The notes: a model not told the origin generated them from the letters alone. Counted from the first letter of the stretch, positions 23,787-35,738 are shown. The stretch: 64,000 nt of DNA from Bacillus altitudinis 41KF2b (GCF_000691145.1 NZ_ASJC01000004.1:284531-348530); one strand, 5' to 3'. A program made the numbers and translations.

Positions 23787-23966
23787 ATGATGATTTTATT
23801 GATTATCGCTTCACTTTGCTGCTACTTACTATTCTCTTTCAAAAAAGATAACCGCACCCAAAAACGAAAAAGCGCAGAGCTTTCGGAGTTTGAAATCTTT
23901 CGTATGCGCCGCCACTACAACGGCAAACGCCGTCACCCACTAAACGATGCACCCAAACAAGTATAA
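23787..23966 (+). CDS. 59-residue membrane-anchored basic protein
   Basis: One N-terminal membrane segment (MMILLIIASLCCYLLFSF) followed by a strongly basic cytosolic tail (KKDNRTQKRK, RMRRHYNGKRRH). TTGGAGGAATGTCAT gives a good site for the ATG. I know no function. It is a single transcript followed by a bulged terminator-like hairpin (23973-24006). Confidence 0.7.
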   Translation: MMILLIIASLCCYLLFSFKKDNRTQKRKSAELSEFEIFRMRRHYNGKRRHPLNDAPKQV

Positions 23967-23972
23967 ATGTAA

Positions 23973-24040
23973 AAAGAAGGGCCTCATCACCAGGGGCTCT
24001 TTTTATGTATAAAAAAACGACCAAATTCATGGCCGTTTCT
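23973..24040. terminator. Two adjacent terminators between convergent genes
   Basis: AAAAAGA...TCTTTTT with an inner GCCTC/GGGGC (23971-24005) serves the small gene on the plus strand. AAACGGCC/GGTCGTTT with T-run on the minus strand (24012-24040) serves the secreted protein gene. Confidence 0.65.
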
Positions 24041-24045
24041 CTTGT

Positions 24046-24723
24046 TTATTTATACACCTTCGCAGGTACTTGAATCATAGGAATTCCTACATAGTACGGT
24101 GAAATTTCATATGGCTGGAAGACAACAGCGATTCCCTTTTTCGTGAAGTAGTACTGCGTGTCGTAGCCGATTTGAATATCGCTTTTTTTCAGATTCGCAT
24201 AGAATTTACTTTTATGCTTCTTTGTGTAGTTATAGATATAATCTCTTACTTTTGTACGCTTTTTCTTTGTTTTTACCACATCTGTAAAGTACAGTTGCTT
24301 TGTTTTTTTCTTTGTTAACACATAGTTCATGCTCGTAACCATCGTATCCCCGTGCATACTACCGTCATTCATGTAATCATAGTTTAGGATACTTAGTTTC
24401 TTCCCATTGTTAAATTTCGTTTTAAACGATCTCTCGTATGTGATCTTCCCAATGCCTTCTTTTTTCGCTTCGTCCTTTAAGAACAAGTACGTAGAATAGG
24501 AAAATGCGATATCTTCTTTTAAATCATGGTTGATGGTTTTCATATGCGCTTTACTAAGGTTTTTCACCTGTGCATATTTAAACGTTTTTTTCTTTTTATA
24601 ATAGTGTGTGCTTACTTTTGCTTTTTTCACTTGTTTGGCATCCGCAGATCCAACTGGCGCAAACAATGAAACAATCAGCGAAAAAATGAGCAGGCTGATC
24701 GTTAGGCCTTTTTTCATTGTCAT
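24046..24723 (-). CDS. Secreted DUF3298-domain protein
   Basis: 225 residues with a clear signal peptide (MKKGLTISLLIFSLIVSLF, cleavage likely after GSADA) and an exported alpha/beta domain with DYMNDGSMHGDT and the C-terminal YYFTKKGIAVVFQPYEISPYYVG that marks DUF3298 (found in RsiV and PdaC). Very lysine-rich. The RsiV domain binds lysozyme and PdaC's domain sits next to a deacetylase, so a wall-related or lysozyme-binding role is conceivable but not shown. ATG 24723 follows GGGGG; ATG 24717 is an alternative. Confidence 0.8.
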   Translation of the reverse strand: MTMKKGLTISLLIFSLIVSLFAPVGSADAKQVKKAKVSTHYYKKKKTFKYAQVKNLSKAHMKTINHDLKEDIAFSYSTYLFLKDEAKKEGIGKITYERSFKTKFNNGKKLSILNYDYMNDGSMHGDTMVTSMNYVLTKKKTKQLYFTDVVKTKKKRTKVRDYIYNYTKKHKSKFYANLKKSDIQIGYDTQYYFTKKGIAVVFQPYEISPYYVGIPMIQVPAKVYK

Positions 24724-24881
24724 AGTAAAAACCCCCATTTTTGTCTATTACCAATTGAGTATACCATGACAAAAGAACCAAAAGAAGTGTTCTTTTCCAT
24801 ATTATTCTTTATTTTTCATGTGAGGTTTGTTTACCGTTTTCATAAGTTCCTGTATGCTTAAGATAGAATGTTAGATGAAGT

Positions 24882-25742
24882 GTGGTGTTTATCATAGAAG
24901 AGAATATTTTTAGTCATATCCGGACAACATTTCATAGTTTGTCCCCTACCCAGAAAAAGATTGCCAATTACATTTTACAAAACCCTCAGAAAGTTGTGCT
25001 TCATTCGATTAGTGCACTCGCTGCTGAATGCAACACAAGTGAAACGACGATCTTTCGTTTTCTGCGAAAAATCGGCTATGAGTCCTATCAAGTGTTTCGT
25101 GTCCATGTCGCGCAGGATATTGCGACCAATACACCTCAATCTATATACGGTGAGATCGAAGCAACTGATAGTGTCGCAGATATTAAACATAAGGTCATAG
25201 AGTTAACAACCAACTCTATTCAGGATATGAAGCATATTTTAGAAGACAAGGCTGTGACACAATTTATTGAACAAATGAAACAGGCTCATAAAACCGTCTT
25301 CTTTGGAGCAGGTGCCTCCAGTTTCATTGCCGGAGATGCCTATCATAAGTTTCTCCAGCTTGGCTTTGAAGTGAGTCTATGCAGTGATCCTCATATGATG
25401 AATATGATTGCAACACATGCAACGGAACATGATTTTATCGTCGCGATCTCACATTCAGGGGAAAGTAGAGAAATCCTTGATGCCGTGCAATTTGCAAAGG
25501 AAAAAGGTGCAACGGTCGCCTCGATCACGAGCTATCCGAAATCAGAGCTCGCCAAGAAATCCGACTTTCATCTGCTCAGTTCATCGAGAGAAACAACCTA
25601 TCGTTCTGACTCAATGATTTCTCGTATTAATCAGCTTGTGATTATTGATGTTTTGTACGTCACAGCTGTTTTAGAATTAGGATCAAATGCAATCGACAAC
25701 GTCAAACGTTCTCGATTAGCTGTAGCTAAAAATAAAACATAA
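24882..25742 (+). CDS. RpiR/MurR-family regulator of the acid-sugar operon
   Basis: 286 residues: N-terminal HTH_6 (SPTQKKIANYILQNPQKVV, ALAAECNTSETTIFRFLRKIGY) and a SIS sugar-phosphate domain (VFFGAGASSFIAGDAYHKF, AISHSGESREILDAV). Start is GTG (24882 or 24885) with only a weak upstream site. It is parallel to, and just upstream of, the dehydrogenase-kinase-GntP operon and probably controls it in response to a phosphorylated intermediate. Confidence 0.88.
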   Translation: MVFIIEENIFSHIRTTFHSLSPTQKKIANYILQNPQKVVLHSISALAAECNTSETTIFRFLRKIGYESYQVFRVHVAQDIATNTPQSIYGEIEATDSVADIKHKVIELTTNSIQDMKHILEDKAVTQFIEQMKQAHKTVFFGAGASSFIAGDAYHKFLQLGFEVSLCSDPHMMNMIATHATEHDFIVAISHSGESREILDAVQFAKEKGATVASITSYPKSELAKKSDFHLLSSSRETTYRSDSMISRINQLVIIDVLYVTAVLELGSNAIDNVKRSRLAVAKNKT

Positions 25743-25750
25743 TCGACCAT

Positions 25751-25779
25751 AGACCGGAGCTGTTTCCGGTCTTTTTTTT
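25751..25779 (+). terminator. Terminator of the RpiR gene
   Basis: GACCGGA/TCCGGTC stem followed by eight T. Confidence 0.9.
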
Positions 25780-25872
25780 GTGACTTTTCTCATATTTTCC
25801 GTTGACACATTCCTATTTCGTCATGTACATTAAATGAACAATAGTTTATTTCCTACTATTAATTTAAATCGA

Positions 25873-25911
25873 TAGTATATATACTAACAAAAAGAAAAGA
25901 AAGCGCTTTTT
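25873..25911 (+). promoter_or_regulatory. Operator-like palindrome and cre of the acid-sugar operon
   Basis: TAGTATATATACTA (25873-25886) is a perfect 14-bp palindrome, a candidate RpiR site or part of the promoter. AGAAAGCGCTTTTT (25898-25911) matches the core of the CcpA cre consensus. Both precede the first gene by less than 75 bases. A TTGACA at 25803 has no good partner -10. Confidence 0.55.
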
Positions 25912-25942
25912 GTAAGGGGTTTCTAAATAGGAGGCGGACAAA

Positions 25943-26836
25943 ATGGCAAAGCAAATTGGATTCATTGGATTAGGCATTATGGGGAAACCTATGGCACTCA
26001 ATCTATTAAAAGCCGGTCATACTGTGACTGTTTTCGATATTCATACAGAAGCTGTTCTAGTATTAAAAGAAGTGGGCGCAAATGCCGCTGCATCAGCTGC
26101 TGAGGCAGCATCTGAAAGCGATATCATCATCACGATGCTTCCAAAAGGTGAGCATGTAGAAGCAGTCGTAGCAGGTGAACAAGGCATATTGGCTGCAGCA
26201 AAACCTGGCACGATCATTATAGATATGAGCTCTATTTCACCTGTTACTTCTAGAGCATTAGCGGCACTGGCAAAACAGCATCAGGTCGAATTTATCGATG
26301 CTCCTGTCAGTGGCGGAGAGCCAAAGGCGATAGACGGGACACTTGCGATTATGGCGGGCGGAGAAGAAGAGATCTTTGAACAAGTAAAGGATGTCCTCTA
26401 TGCGATGGGCACAGATGTCGTATTAGTTGGATCAAATGGAAGCGGGACAACCGCTAAGCTTGCGAATCAAATCATCGTCAACTTAAATATCGCTGCCATG
26501 TCCGAGGCACTCGTTCTTGCCGCTAAGTCTGGCATTGCGATTGATAAAATGTATGAAGCCATCCGAGGTGGACTGGCAGGAAGTGCTGTCCTCGATGCGA
26601 AGGTTCCCCTCATTTTAGAACGAAACTTTGAGCCTGGTGGACGTATTGACATCAACTTAAAGGATTTAACCAATGTCATGGAAACCGCCCATGATATCGG
26701 CGTTCCTCTCCCGCTTTCTAGTCAGCTGCTAGAAATCTTCCACGCCCTTAAAGCTGACGGAAAATCTGGACTTGATCATGGCGGAATCGTTCAATATTAC
26801 GAAAAAATGGCTCATGTTGAAGTGAAGAAAGGATGA
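25943..26836 (+). CDS. NAD(P)-dependent 2-hydroxyacid dehydrogenase, GarR/LtnD type
   Basis: 297 residues of the 3-hydroxyisobutyrate dehydrogenase family. Rossmann motif GFIGLGIMGKPMALNLLKAGH; substrate motif DAPVSGGEPKAIDGTLAIMAGG; catalytic Lys in GSGTTAKLANQ. The family covers tartronate semialdehyde reductase (GarR) and L-threonate dehydrogenase (LtnD). With a DUF1537 kinase and a GntP permease next door, oxidation of L-threonate (or a related C4 acid) is the best guess. GGAGGCGGACAAA precedes the ATG. Confidence 0.85.
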   Translation: MAKQIGFIGLGIMGKPMALNLLKAGHTVTVFDIHTEAVLVLKEVGANAAASAAEAASESDIIITMLPKGEHVEAVVAGEQGILAAAKPGTIIIDMSSISPVTSRALAALAKQHQVEFIDAPVSGGEPKAIDGTLAIMAGGEEEIFEQVKDVLYAMGTDVVLVGSNGSGTTAKLANQIIVNLNIAAMSEALVLAAKSGIAIDKMYEAIRGGLAGSAVLDAKVPLILERNFEPGGRIDINLKDLTNVMETAHDIGVPLPLSSQLLEIFHALKADGKSGLDHGGIVQYYEKMAHVEVKKG

Positions 26837-26842
26837 GGTTCT

Positions 26843-28264
26843 ATGAAACAAAGCATTGAATTACTAAATGCCATTCCGAAAGCGGATTCAGACCGCATTC
26901 AATCAGCATACGAACAAGCACTAAACCATTTCCACCATAAAGTGATTGTATTAGACGATGACCCAACAGGCATTCAAACCGTACACGGCGTCTCTGTTTT
27001 CACCGATTGGTCAGAGAAAAGCATTGAAGCTGGTTTTCTTGAAGACAGCCGCATGTTCTTTATCTTAACCAACTCTCGCAGTATGACAGAGAAAGAAACG
27101 GCGGTTCTTCATGAAACGATCGCATCAACGATTGTGAAAACGGCTGAACGGCTTGATCAAGATTTCATCATTGTCAGCCGGGGGGACTCCACCCTGCGAG
27201 GACACTTCCCGCTAGAGACTGACATTCTCAGAACGACCATTGAACAGCAAAGCTCCCGCCAATTTGACGGGGAAATCCTTCTTCCCTTTTTTAAAGAAGG
27301 CGGCCGCTTTACGATTGGCAATATTCACTACGTACAGGAAGGTCACGAATTAATTCCTGCTGGTGACACAGAATTTGCATTGGATCGTACATTCGGATTT
27401 CAATCTTCTCACCTCGGAGAATGGATCGAAGAGAAATCAAACGGATCGTTCACTAAGGAAAACACTACTTATATTTCTTTAGAAGATATCCGGGCTTTAC
27501 GTATTGAACAAATCAAGGATCAGCTGATGACCGTGAAAGATTTTCAAAAGGTGGTTGTGAATGCAGTGGACTATGACGATGTCAAAGTCTTTGTCGTTGC
27601 CCTCATAGATGCCATCAAAGCAGGTCAGCACTTTCTATTTAGAAGTGCGGCAGCTCTCACAAAAGTGCTTGGCGGTGTTGAGGATCAAGCACTATTAACT
27701 AGACAAGACTTAATACAGGAAGAAAGCACGCACGGTGGCCTCATCATGGTCGGTTCCCATGTCAAAAAAACAACCGAACAATTGCGAGCGCTGCAGCAAA
27801 ATAAAGACATTGCATTTATTGAATTTGATACACACCTCGTGTTAGAACCTGAAGCATTTCAAGAGGAAATTGACCGCGTGATTCAACAAACTGAAAGGCT
27901 TTTAACAACCGGACAATCGGTTGCTGTTTATACAAGGAGAGAACGGCTTGATCTTGGGGACGATCGTCAAGAGGAAGAATTGAAGCTGTCTGTTCAGATT
28001 AGTGATGCTGTGACAAGCATTGTTCAGCGCCTCTCCATTCGCCCTAAGTACCTCATTGCCAAAGGTGGAATCACCTCAAGTGATATTGGAACAAGAGGAC
28101 TCAGCGTCAAACGTGCGACTGTCGCAGGTCAAATCAGACCAGGTATTCCCGTTTGGCAAACAGGAGAAGAAAGTAAATTCCCATTCATGTCTTATGTGAT
28201 TTTCCCGGGAAATGTTGGCTCAAAGGATACGTTAAAAGAAGCAGTAGACATACTTGAAGGATAA
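26843..28264 (+). CDS. Four-carbon acid sugar kinase (DUF1537 family)
   Basis: 473 residues. N-terminal DUF1537 domain with VIVLDDDPTGIQTVHGV and SRGDSTLRGHFPLE; C-terminal nucleotide-binding domain with LIAKGGITSSDIGTRGL, the motif of OtnK/DtnK-type kinases. In threonate and erythronate pathways this enzyme phosphorylates the 2- or 3-oxo-tetronate made by the dehydrogenase. It follows the dehydrogenase by six bases. The decarboxylase OtnC and isomerase OtnI usual in such operons are missing here. Confidence 0.85.
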   Translation: MKQSIELLNAIPKADSDRIQSAYEQALNHFHHKVIVLDDDPTGIQTVHGVSVFTDWSEKSIEAGFLEDSRMFFILTNSRSMTEKETAVLHETIASTIVKTAERLDQDFIIVSRGDSTLRGHFPLETDILRTTIEQQSSRQFDGEILLPFFKEGGRFTIGNIHYVQEGHELIPAGDTEFALDRTFGFQSSHLGEWIEEKSNGSFTKENTTYISLEDIRALRIEQIKDQLMTVKDFQKVVVNAVDYDDVKVFVVALIDAIKAGQHFLFRSAAALTKVLGGVEDQALLTRQDLIQEESTHGGLIMVGSHVKKTTEQLRALQQNKDIAFIEFDTHLVLEPEAFQEEIDRVIQQTERLLTTGQSVAVYTRRERLDLGDDRQEEELKLSVQISDAVTSIVQRLSIRPKYLIAKGGITSSDIGTRGLSVKRATVAGQIRPGIPVWQTGEESKFPFMSYVIFPGNVGSKDTLKEAVDILEG

Positions 28265-28269
28265 AGCAG

Positions 28270-28289
28270 AGGGAGCGTTCACGCTCCCT
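28270..28289 (+). other. Intercistronic hairpin
   Basis: AGGGAGCG-TTCA-CGCTCCCT, eight-base perfect stem between kinase and transporter genes and without a T-run. It could stabilise or partly end the transcript ahead of the permease gene. Confidence 0.6.
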
Positions 28290-28314
28290 TATGCAGCACA
28301 AAGGAGGAAAGATT

Positions 28315-29634
28315 ATGTCGTTAGTTTTTATCGGACTTGGCGTTTTGTTATTACTTTTACTCATGGTTGTCTTTAAGTTAAACGCTTTCATTTCGTTGAT
28401 TATTGTCTCTTTAATCGTTGCCGTTTTAGAAGGCATGTCACCACTTGAAGCGATTGCTTCAGTCGAAAAAGGGCTTGGAAGTACACTCGGCCATCTGGCG
28501 TTGGTTCTTGGCTTTGGAGCGATGCTTGGTAAATTGATGGCTGATTCTGGCGGTGCTCAGCGTATTGCCATGACACTCATCGACCGCTTTGGTATCGGGA
28601 AAATCCAATGGGCGACGATGCTGACTGGATTTGTTATCGGAATTGCTCTATTTTATGAAACCGGATTCATTATTCTTATTCCATTAGTCTTTACCATTGC
28701 TCAAGCCGCAAGACTTCCTGTGTTGTATGTGGGAATGCCGCTCGTCGCTGCACTCATTACAACACATGGCTTCCTCCCTCCTCACCCAGGGCCGACAGCC
28801 ATTGCCAATGTATTTCAAGCCAACATGGGACAAACCTTATTGGTTGGAATTATTTTAGCCATTCCTGCTGTTTTAGTAGGCGGACTTCTGTTTACGAAAC
28901 TATTTAAGAAAGACCAACTGCATGCACACATTCCAAAGGACTTGTTTAATCCAAAGGAATTTACAGAAGAGGAAATGCCAAGCTTCGGCATTAGTATTTT
29001 CACCGCTATTTTACCTGTATTGCTCATGACATTCAGAGCATGTTTAGAAATTTTCTTCCCGTCCTCCCCGCTGCTACCGGCAGCTGAGTTTTTAGGCGAG
29101 CCGGCGATTGCCCTATTAATCTCTGTGCTGCTTGCCATCTACACATTTGGTCTTGGCAAAGGAAAGAGCATGCAGGACGTCATGAAGTCGATTACAGATT
29201 CAATTGGCTCCATTGCGATGATTCTATTGATCATTGCAGGCGGCGGCGCCTTTAAACAGGTGCTCATTGACAGCGGCGTTGATCAATACATTGCAGGGAT
29301 TATGCAAGGAAGCACACTGTCTCCTCTGCTCCTCACTTGGCTGATTGCAGCTGTCCTTCGTGTCTCTTTAGGGTCAGCGACTGTCGCGGGTCTCACAGCA
29401 GCTGGCATTTCTGCACCGCTGATTGGTTTGACGGGAGTCAGCCCAGAATTAATGGTGATTGCAACAGGCGCCGGCAGTATAACATTCTCTCATGTGAATG
29501 ATGCAGGTTTCTGGATTTACAAAGAATACTTTAATTTGTCGATGGCTCAAACTTTTAAAACGTGGACATTGATGGTGACTGTTCTATCACTTGTTGGATT
29601 AGCAGGTGTTCTCGTCGCTGATTTGTTTATGTAG
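28315..29634 (+). CDS. GntP-family acid-sugar permease
   Basis: 439 residues, about twelve membrane segments, gluconate:H+ symporter family. Motifs: LVLGFGAMLGKLMADSGGAQ, ETGFIILIPLVF, THGFLPPHPGPTA and GSITFSHVNDAGFW. ATG 28315 follows AAAGGAGGAAAGATT. Third gene of the operon, after the kinase; it would import the acid that the dehydrogenase and kinase process. Confidence 0.92.
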   Translation: MSLVFIGLGVLLLLLLMVVFKLNAFISLIIVSLIVAVLEGMSPLEAIASVEKGLGSTLGHLALVLGFGAMLGKLMADSGGAQRIAMTLIDRFGIGKIQWATMLTGFVIGIALFYETGFIILIPLVFTIAQAARLPVLYVGMPLVAALITTHGFLPPHPGPTAIANVFQANMGQTLLVGIILAIPAVLVGGLLFTKLFKKDQLHAHIPKDLFNPKEFTEEEMPSFGISIFTAILPVLLMTFRACLEIFFPSSPLLPAAEFLGEPAIALLISVLLAIYTFGLGKGKSMQDVMKSITDSIGSIAMILLIIAGGGAFKQVLIDSGVDQYIAGIMQGSTLSPLLLTWLIAAVLRVSLGSATVAGLTAAGISAPLIGLTGVSPELMVIATGAGSITFSHVNDAGFWIYKEYFNLSMAQTFKTWTLMVTVLSLVGLAGVLVADLFM

Positions 29635-29655
29635 GAAAATAAATAGGAAAAACCA

Positions 29656-29684
29656 TTGACTTTTTCTCGAAAAGATTGAATAAT
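29656..29684 (+). promoter_or_regulatory. Promoter of the S-box transcript
   Basis: TTGACT (29656-29661), 17 bp, AATAAT (29679-29684), about 30 bases before the riboswitch aptamer. Confidence 0.65.
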
Positions 29685-29716
29685 TGTGTTTATTAAGAAA
29701 ATTGAATCAAAGGTAA

Positions 29717-29827
29717 CCTTATTAAGAGTGGTGGAGGGACTGGCCCTGTGAAACCCGGCAACCGCTGTTCCTAGGAACAGAATGGTGCTAATTCCTTAAG
29801 CAAGCTGATGCTTGTTTGAAGATAAGG
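29717..29827 (+). promoter_or_regulatory. SAM riboswitch (S-box)
   Basis: Classical S-box elements in order: AAGAGTGGTGGAGGGACTGG, CCTGTGAAACCCGGCAACC, a variable stem (CTGTTCCTAGGAACAG), AATGGTGCTAATTCC, a second stem and GAAGATAAGG closing P1 with CCTTAT. SAM binding would favour the downstream terminator and so shut off the methyltransferase gene. Confidence 0.97.
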
Positions 29828-29849
29828 CAGAGGTCTCACAGTATATGAT

Positions 29850-29880
29850 GCTCTTCCTTATCTAAGGAAGAGCTTTTTTA
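29850..29880 (+). terminator. Expression-platform terminator of the S-box
   Basis: GCTCTTCCTTA/TAAGGAAGAGC followed by seven T. Its left arm CCTTATC can also pair with GATAAGG at the 3' end of the aptamer, giving the antiterminator. Confidence 0.95.
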
Positions 29881-29915
29881 TTTGATTTATAACCTGAAGA
29901 AAGAAGGGATTCAGC

Positions 29916-31040
29916 ATGACACAAGTACAAACCATTGGTAAGAAAACAACAAAGCCGCCATTTCGCGCAGATCAAGTAGGGAGTTTACTTCGTTCTGAAC
30001 GCATCAAAGAAGCCCGCAAGCAAAAAGCAGACGGTACACTGACAGCAGAACAGCTCAGACAAATTGAAAACGAAGAAATCACTCGTATTGTAGAGAAGCA
30101 AAAGGAAATTGGATTAGAGGTTGTCACAGATGGAGAATTCAGACGTGCATGGTGGCATTTTGACTTTCTAGAAGGGCTTGATGGGGTCGAAGGATTTGAA
30201 GCAGACCAAGGCATTCAATTCCACAATACGACGACAAAAGCGAGAGGCATCAAAGTAACAGGTAAGATTGATTTTACTGATCATCCAATGCTAGAGGATT
30301 ATCGCTTCCTTCACAGCATCGCGGGTGATCATACGGCTAAAATGACGATTCCAAGTCCGAATATGCTCTTTTTCCGTGGAAAGCTTGAAGAAGGTGTGTA
30401 CGACAGCTTAGATGATTTTCACCATGACGTGGCACAAGCTTATAAAAAAGCCATTCGTGCTTTTTATGATGCAGGCTGCCGCTATTTGCAGCTAGATGAT
30501 ACAGCTTGGGCTGTGTTCTTTTCTGAAAAAGGACATGAACAAATCAAAGCTTTTGGCCGCGAAGAAGATGAACTGCGTGAATCGTTTGCGAAAACAATCA
30601 ATGAAGCGGTTGCCGATCGACCAGATGATTTAGTGATCACCATGCACATTTGCCGTGGTAACTTTAAATCAACATGGGCAGCCGAAGGTGGTTATGAGGC
30701 AGCGGCAGAAACGATTTTTGCGGGTCTCGATTTGGATGGTCTCTTCTTAGAATTCGACGATGACCGTTCTGGTGGATTTGAACCCCTGCGTTATGTGAAG
30801 AATCCAAACCTTCAAATCGTACTAGGTCTTGTCACTTCAAAGTATGGGGAACTTGAACCCGTTGATCAGATCAAAAGACGAATCGAGGAAGCAGCTCAAT
30901 ATGTGGACATCAACCAAATCTGTTTGAGCCCACAATGCGGATTCGCTTCAACAGAGGAAGGCAATTTGTTAACAGAAGAACAGCAATGGGAAAAGCTGCG
31001 TCATGTGATTGAGATTGCGGATCAAGTGTGGACATCATAG
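29916..31040 (+). CDS. MetE-like methyltransferase (YxjG/YxjH type)
   Basis: 374 residues corresponding to the C-terminal barrel of cobalamin-independent methionine synthase. Zinc ligands appear in HICRGNF (His, Cys) and LSPQCGFAS (Cys), with Glu in FLEFDDDR. B. subtilis YxjG and YxjH have the same size and are also under S-box control. It probably transfers a methyl group to homocysteine from a donor that is not 5-methyl-tetrahydrofolate-polyglutamate, since the N-terminal folate half is lacking. AAGAAGGG precedes the ATG. Confidence 0.92.
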   Translation: MTQVQTIGKKTTKPPFRADQVGSLLRSERIKEARKQKADGTLTAEQLRQIENEEITRIVEKQKEIGLEVVTDGEFRRAWWHFDFLEGLDGVEGFEADQGIQFHNTTTKARGIKVTGKIDFTDHPMLEDYRFLHSIAGDHTAKMTIPSPNMLFFRGKLEEGVYDSLDDFHHDVAQAYKKAIRAFYDAGCRYLQLDDTAWAVFFSEKGHEQIKAFGREEDELRESFAKTINEAVADRPDDLVITMHICRGNFKSTWAAEGGYEAAAETIFAGLDLDGLFLEFDDDRSGGFEPLRYVKNPNLQIVLGLVTSKYGELEPVDQIKRRIEEAAQYVDINQICLSPQCGFASTEEGNLLTEEQQWEKLRHVIEIADQVWTS

Positions 31041-31053
31041 TCCACTGACAATA

Positions 31054-31094
31054 AAAAGAGACAAACCGTTTGATCAGCGGTTTGTCTCTCTTTT

Positions 31095-31096
<2 letters not shown>
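31054..31096. terminator. Bidirectional terminator
   Basis: AGAGACAAACCG/CGGTTTGTCTCT with A- and T-runs outside; between the convergent methyltransferase and bglH genes. Confidence 0.95.
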
Positions 31097-34392
<3,296 letters not shown>

Positions 34393-34430
34393 TGTGTTAC
34401 CCTCCAATCGTTGATTTCATCTTGATATAG

Positions 34431-34495
34431 AAAAAACCTAAACATCCATTAATGCCCGAAAAATAGCGATTCAGACATTAATCGATATTTAGGTT
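34431..34495 (-). terminator. Second LicT-controlled terminator of bglP
   Basis: Minus-strand AACCTAAATATCGATTAATG pairs with the CATTAATGGATGTTTAGGTT arm, followed by six T. Its 5' arm overlaps the second RAT sequence by four bases, so LicT binding to the RAT excludes the terminator. Confidence 0.9.
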
Positions 34496-34520
34496 TTGCC
34501 TGCTTAACCAGTAACAATCC
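34492..34520 (-). promoter_or_regulatory. Second ribonucleic antiterminator (RAT)
   Basis: The 29-base minus-strand sequence opens with GGATTGTTACTGG and ends with GCAGGCAAAACC, the BglG/LicT RAT consensus. Differs from the first copy in the loop (TTAA against TCAA). Confidence 0.95.
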
Positions 34521-34563
34521 TTCATAGCGATTGATCGTTATTCAATTTTATAAGCCTTTAGAT

Positions 34564-34615
34564 ACAAAAAAACCTAAATCATGCCTTATCAAAGATAGGG
34601 ACAATGATTTAGGTT
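34564..34615 (-). terminator. First LicT-controlled terminator of bglP
   Basis: AACCTAAATCAT/ATGATTTAGGTT stem with seven T on the minus strand, overlapping the first RAT by four bases. Confidence 0.92.
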
Positions 34616-34640
34616 TTGCCTGCTTGACCAGTAACAATCC
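34612..34640 (-). promoter_or_regulatory. First ribonucleic antiterminator (RAT)
   Basis: GGATTGTTACTGG...GCAGGCAAAACC on the minus strand, matching the LicT RAT consensus. It is transcribed first, about 30 bases from the predicted start. Confidence 0.95.
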
Positions 34641-34673
34641 TAAAAGATTGTGGGTTATTGAGTTTATAGTTAT

Positions 34674-34710
34674 AAATTAGCATGTTAATTTTGATATGTC
34701 AACGCTTTCT
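34674..34710 (-). promoter_or_regulatory. bglPH promoter with overlapping cre
   Basis: Minus-strand TTGACA (34697-34702), 17 bp, TAATTT (34674-34679). AGAAAGCGTTGACA (34697-34710), one base off the cre consensus TGWAANCGNTNWCA at its first position, includes the -35. Hence glucose repression by CcpA and induction by LicT act on the same short region. Confidence 0.8.
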
Positions 34711-34717
34711 TTTTGAT

Positions 34718-35551
34718 TTATTTTCTTTTTATGACTCGATCGATGTGCAAAGTTAAGTATAACATCTCATCTTCTATGAGACTTCGGTTGTATTCTTTTT
34801 GAACATAGTCATTAATTTTCTCCGCACATTGAAAAGCGGCTGTATTTTTTTCCTTTACCACTTCATACAGAAACTCATTTTGATTTTCCATTTGTGTTTC
34901 GTTAAACAGACGCTGTCCAAAAAATTTCAAATGCGTGACAAAACGGAAATAATTTAATGATTCTTCGTCTAAATCAATTTGGAAATGATACTTTACGATG
35001 TTCAAAATATCTTGAATCAGTTTTGTAATTTGAATGACATTCGGCATTTCCTCATTCAGTTCTGCATTGACAATATGCATCGCAATAAAGCCTGCTTCAT
35101 CCTCGGGAAGATGGATGTTGAGCTTGTCCTGTATGATCCGAATAGCTTCTACACCACACATGAATTCCTCTTTGTACAGCCGTTTGATTTCCCAAAGCAA
35201 GGCATTTTTAATGTCCATTCCTTTTTGATGACGTTCAATAGCAAAGGTAATATGATCCGTTAACGTGACATAGATGCTGTCATTTAAATTTTTGTTAAGG
35301 GTCGTTCTCGCGTAATCGATAATTGCCTCACACACTTGCATATACTCGATCGGAATATCATAAAGCAGGGTTTTGAATTTTTCTGATATATCTTTATTTT
35401 GAATGGAAAATACTTTTTCAACACGTTCTTCGTCAATCGGGTCTCCGCTTTTCTTTTGAAACGCAATCCCTCTGCCCATAATGACCAGCTCATGCTGCTC
35501 GTCATCAAACGCACTGACCACATTATTGTTGATTACTTTCGAAATGATCAA
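34718..35551 (-). CDS. licT: Transcription antiterminator LicT
   Basis: 277 residues, the length of B. subtilis LicT. RNA-binding CAT domain at 1-55 (KVINNNVVSAFDDE, IMGRGIAFQKK), then two PRDs with the phosphorylatable His residues in YVTLTDHITFAIERH, FIAMHIVNAEL, FVTHLKFF and YLTLHIDRV. Start is TTG at 35551 after GGGGGG; the frame runs to 35587 without a site. It stabilises the RAT structures upstream of bglP when beta-glucosides are present. Confidence 0.95.
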   Translation of the reverse strand: MIISKVINNNVVSAFDDEQHELVIMGRGIAFQKKSGDPIDEERVEKVFSIQNKDISEKFKTLLYDIPIEYMQVCEAIIDYARTTLNKNLNDSIYVTLTDHITFAIERHQKGMDIKNALLWEIKRLYKEEFMCGVEAIRIIQDKLNIHLPEDEAGFIAMHIVNAELNEEMPNVIQITKLIQDILNIVKYHFQIDLDEESLNYFRFVTHLKFFGQRLFNETQMENQNEFLYEVVKEKNTAAFQCAEKINDYVQKEYNRSLIEDEMLYLTLHIDRVIKRK

Positions 35552-35738
35552 TTGATCCCCCCCAGTACATTCCGCTTTTTCGAGCATTTCATTGTTGATT
35601 GATATGTCATTTTATTATTATTTTCAAAAAAGAGGACTTTAAGATGATTTTACATTTTTTTTTGATACGGTCAACTAGAAAGAATGACATATTACCTCTC
35701 AGAAATGACGATTTAGGGGCAAAAAGGCTAAAAATAGA

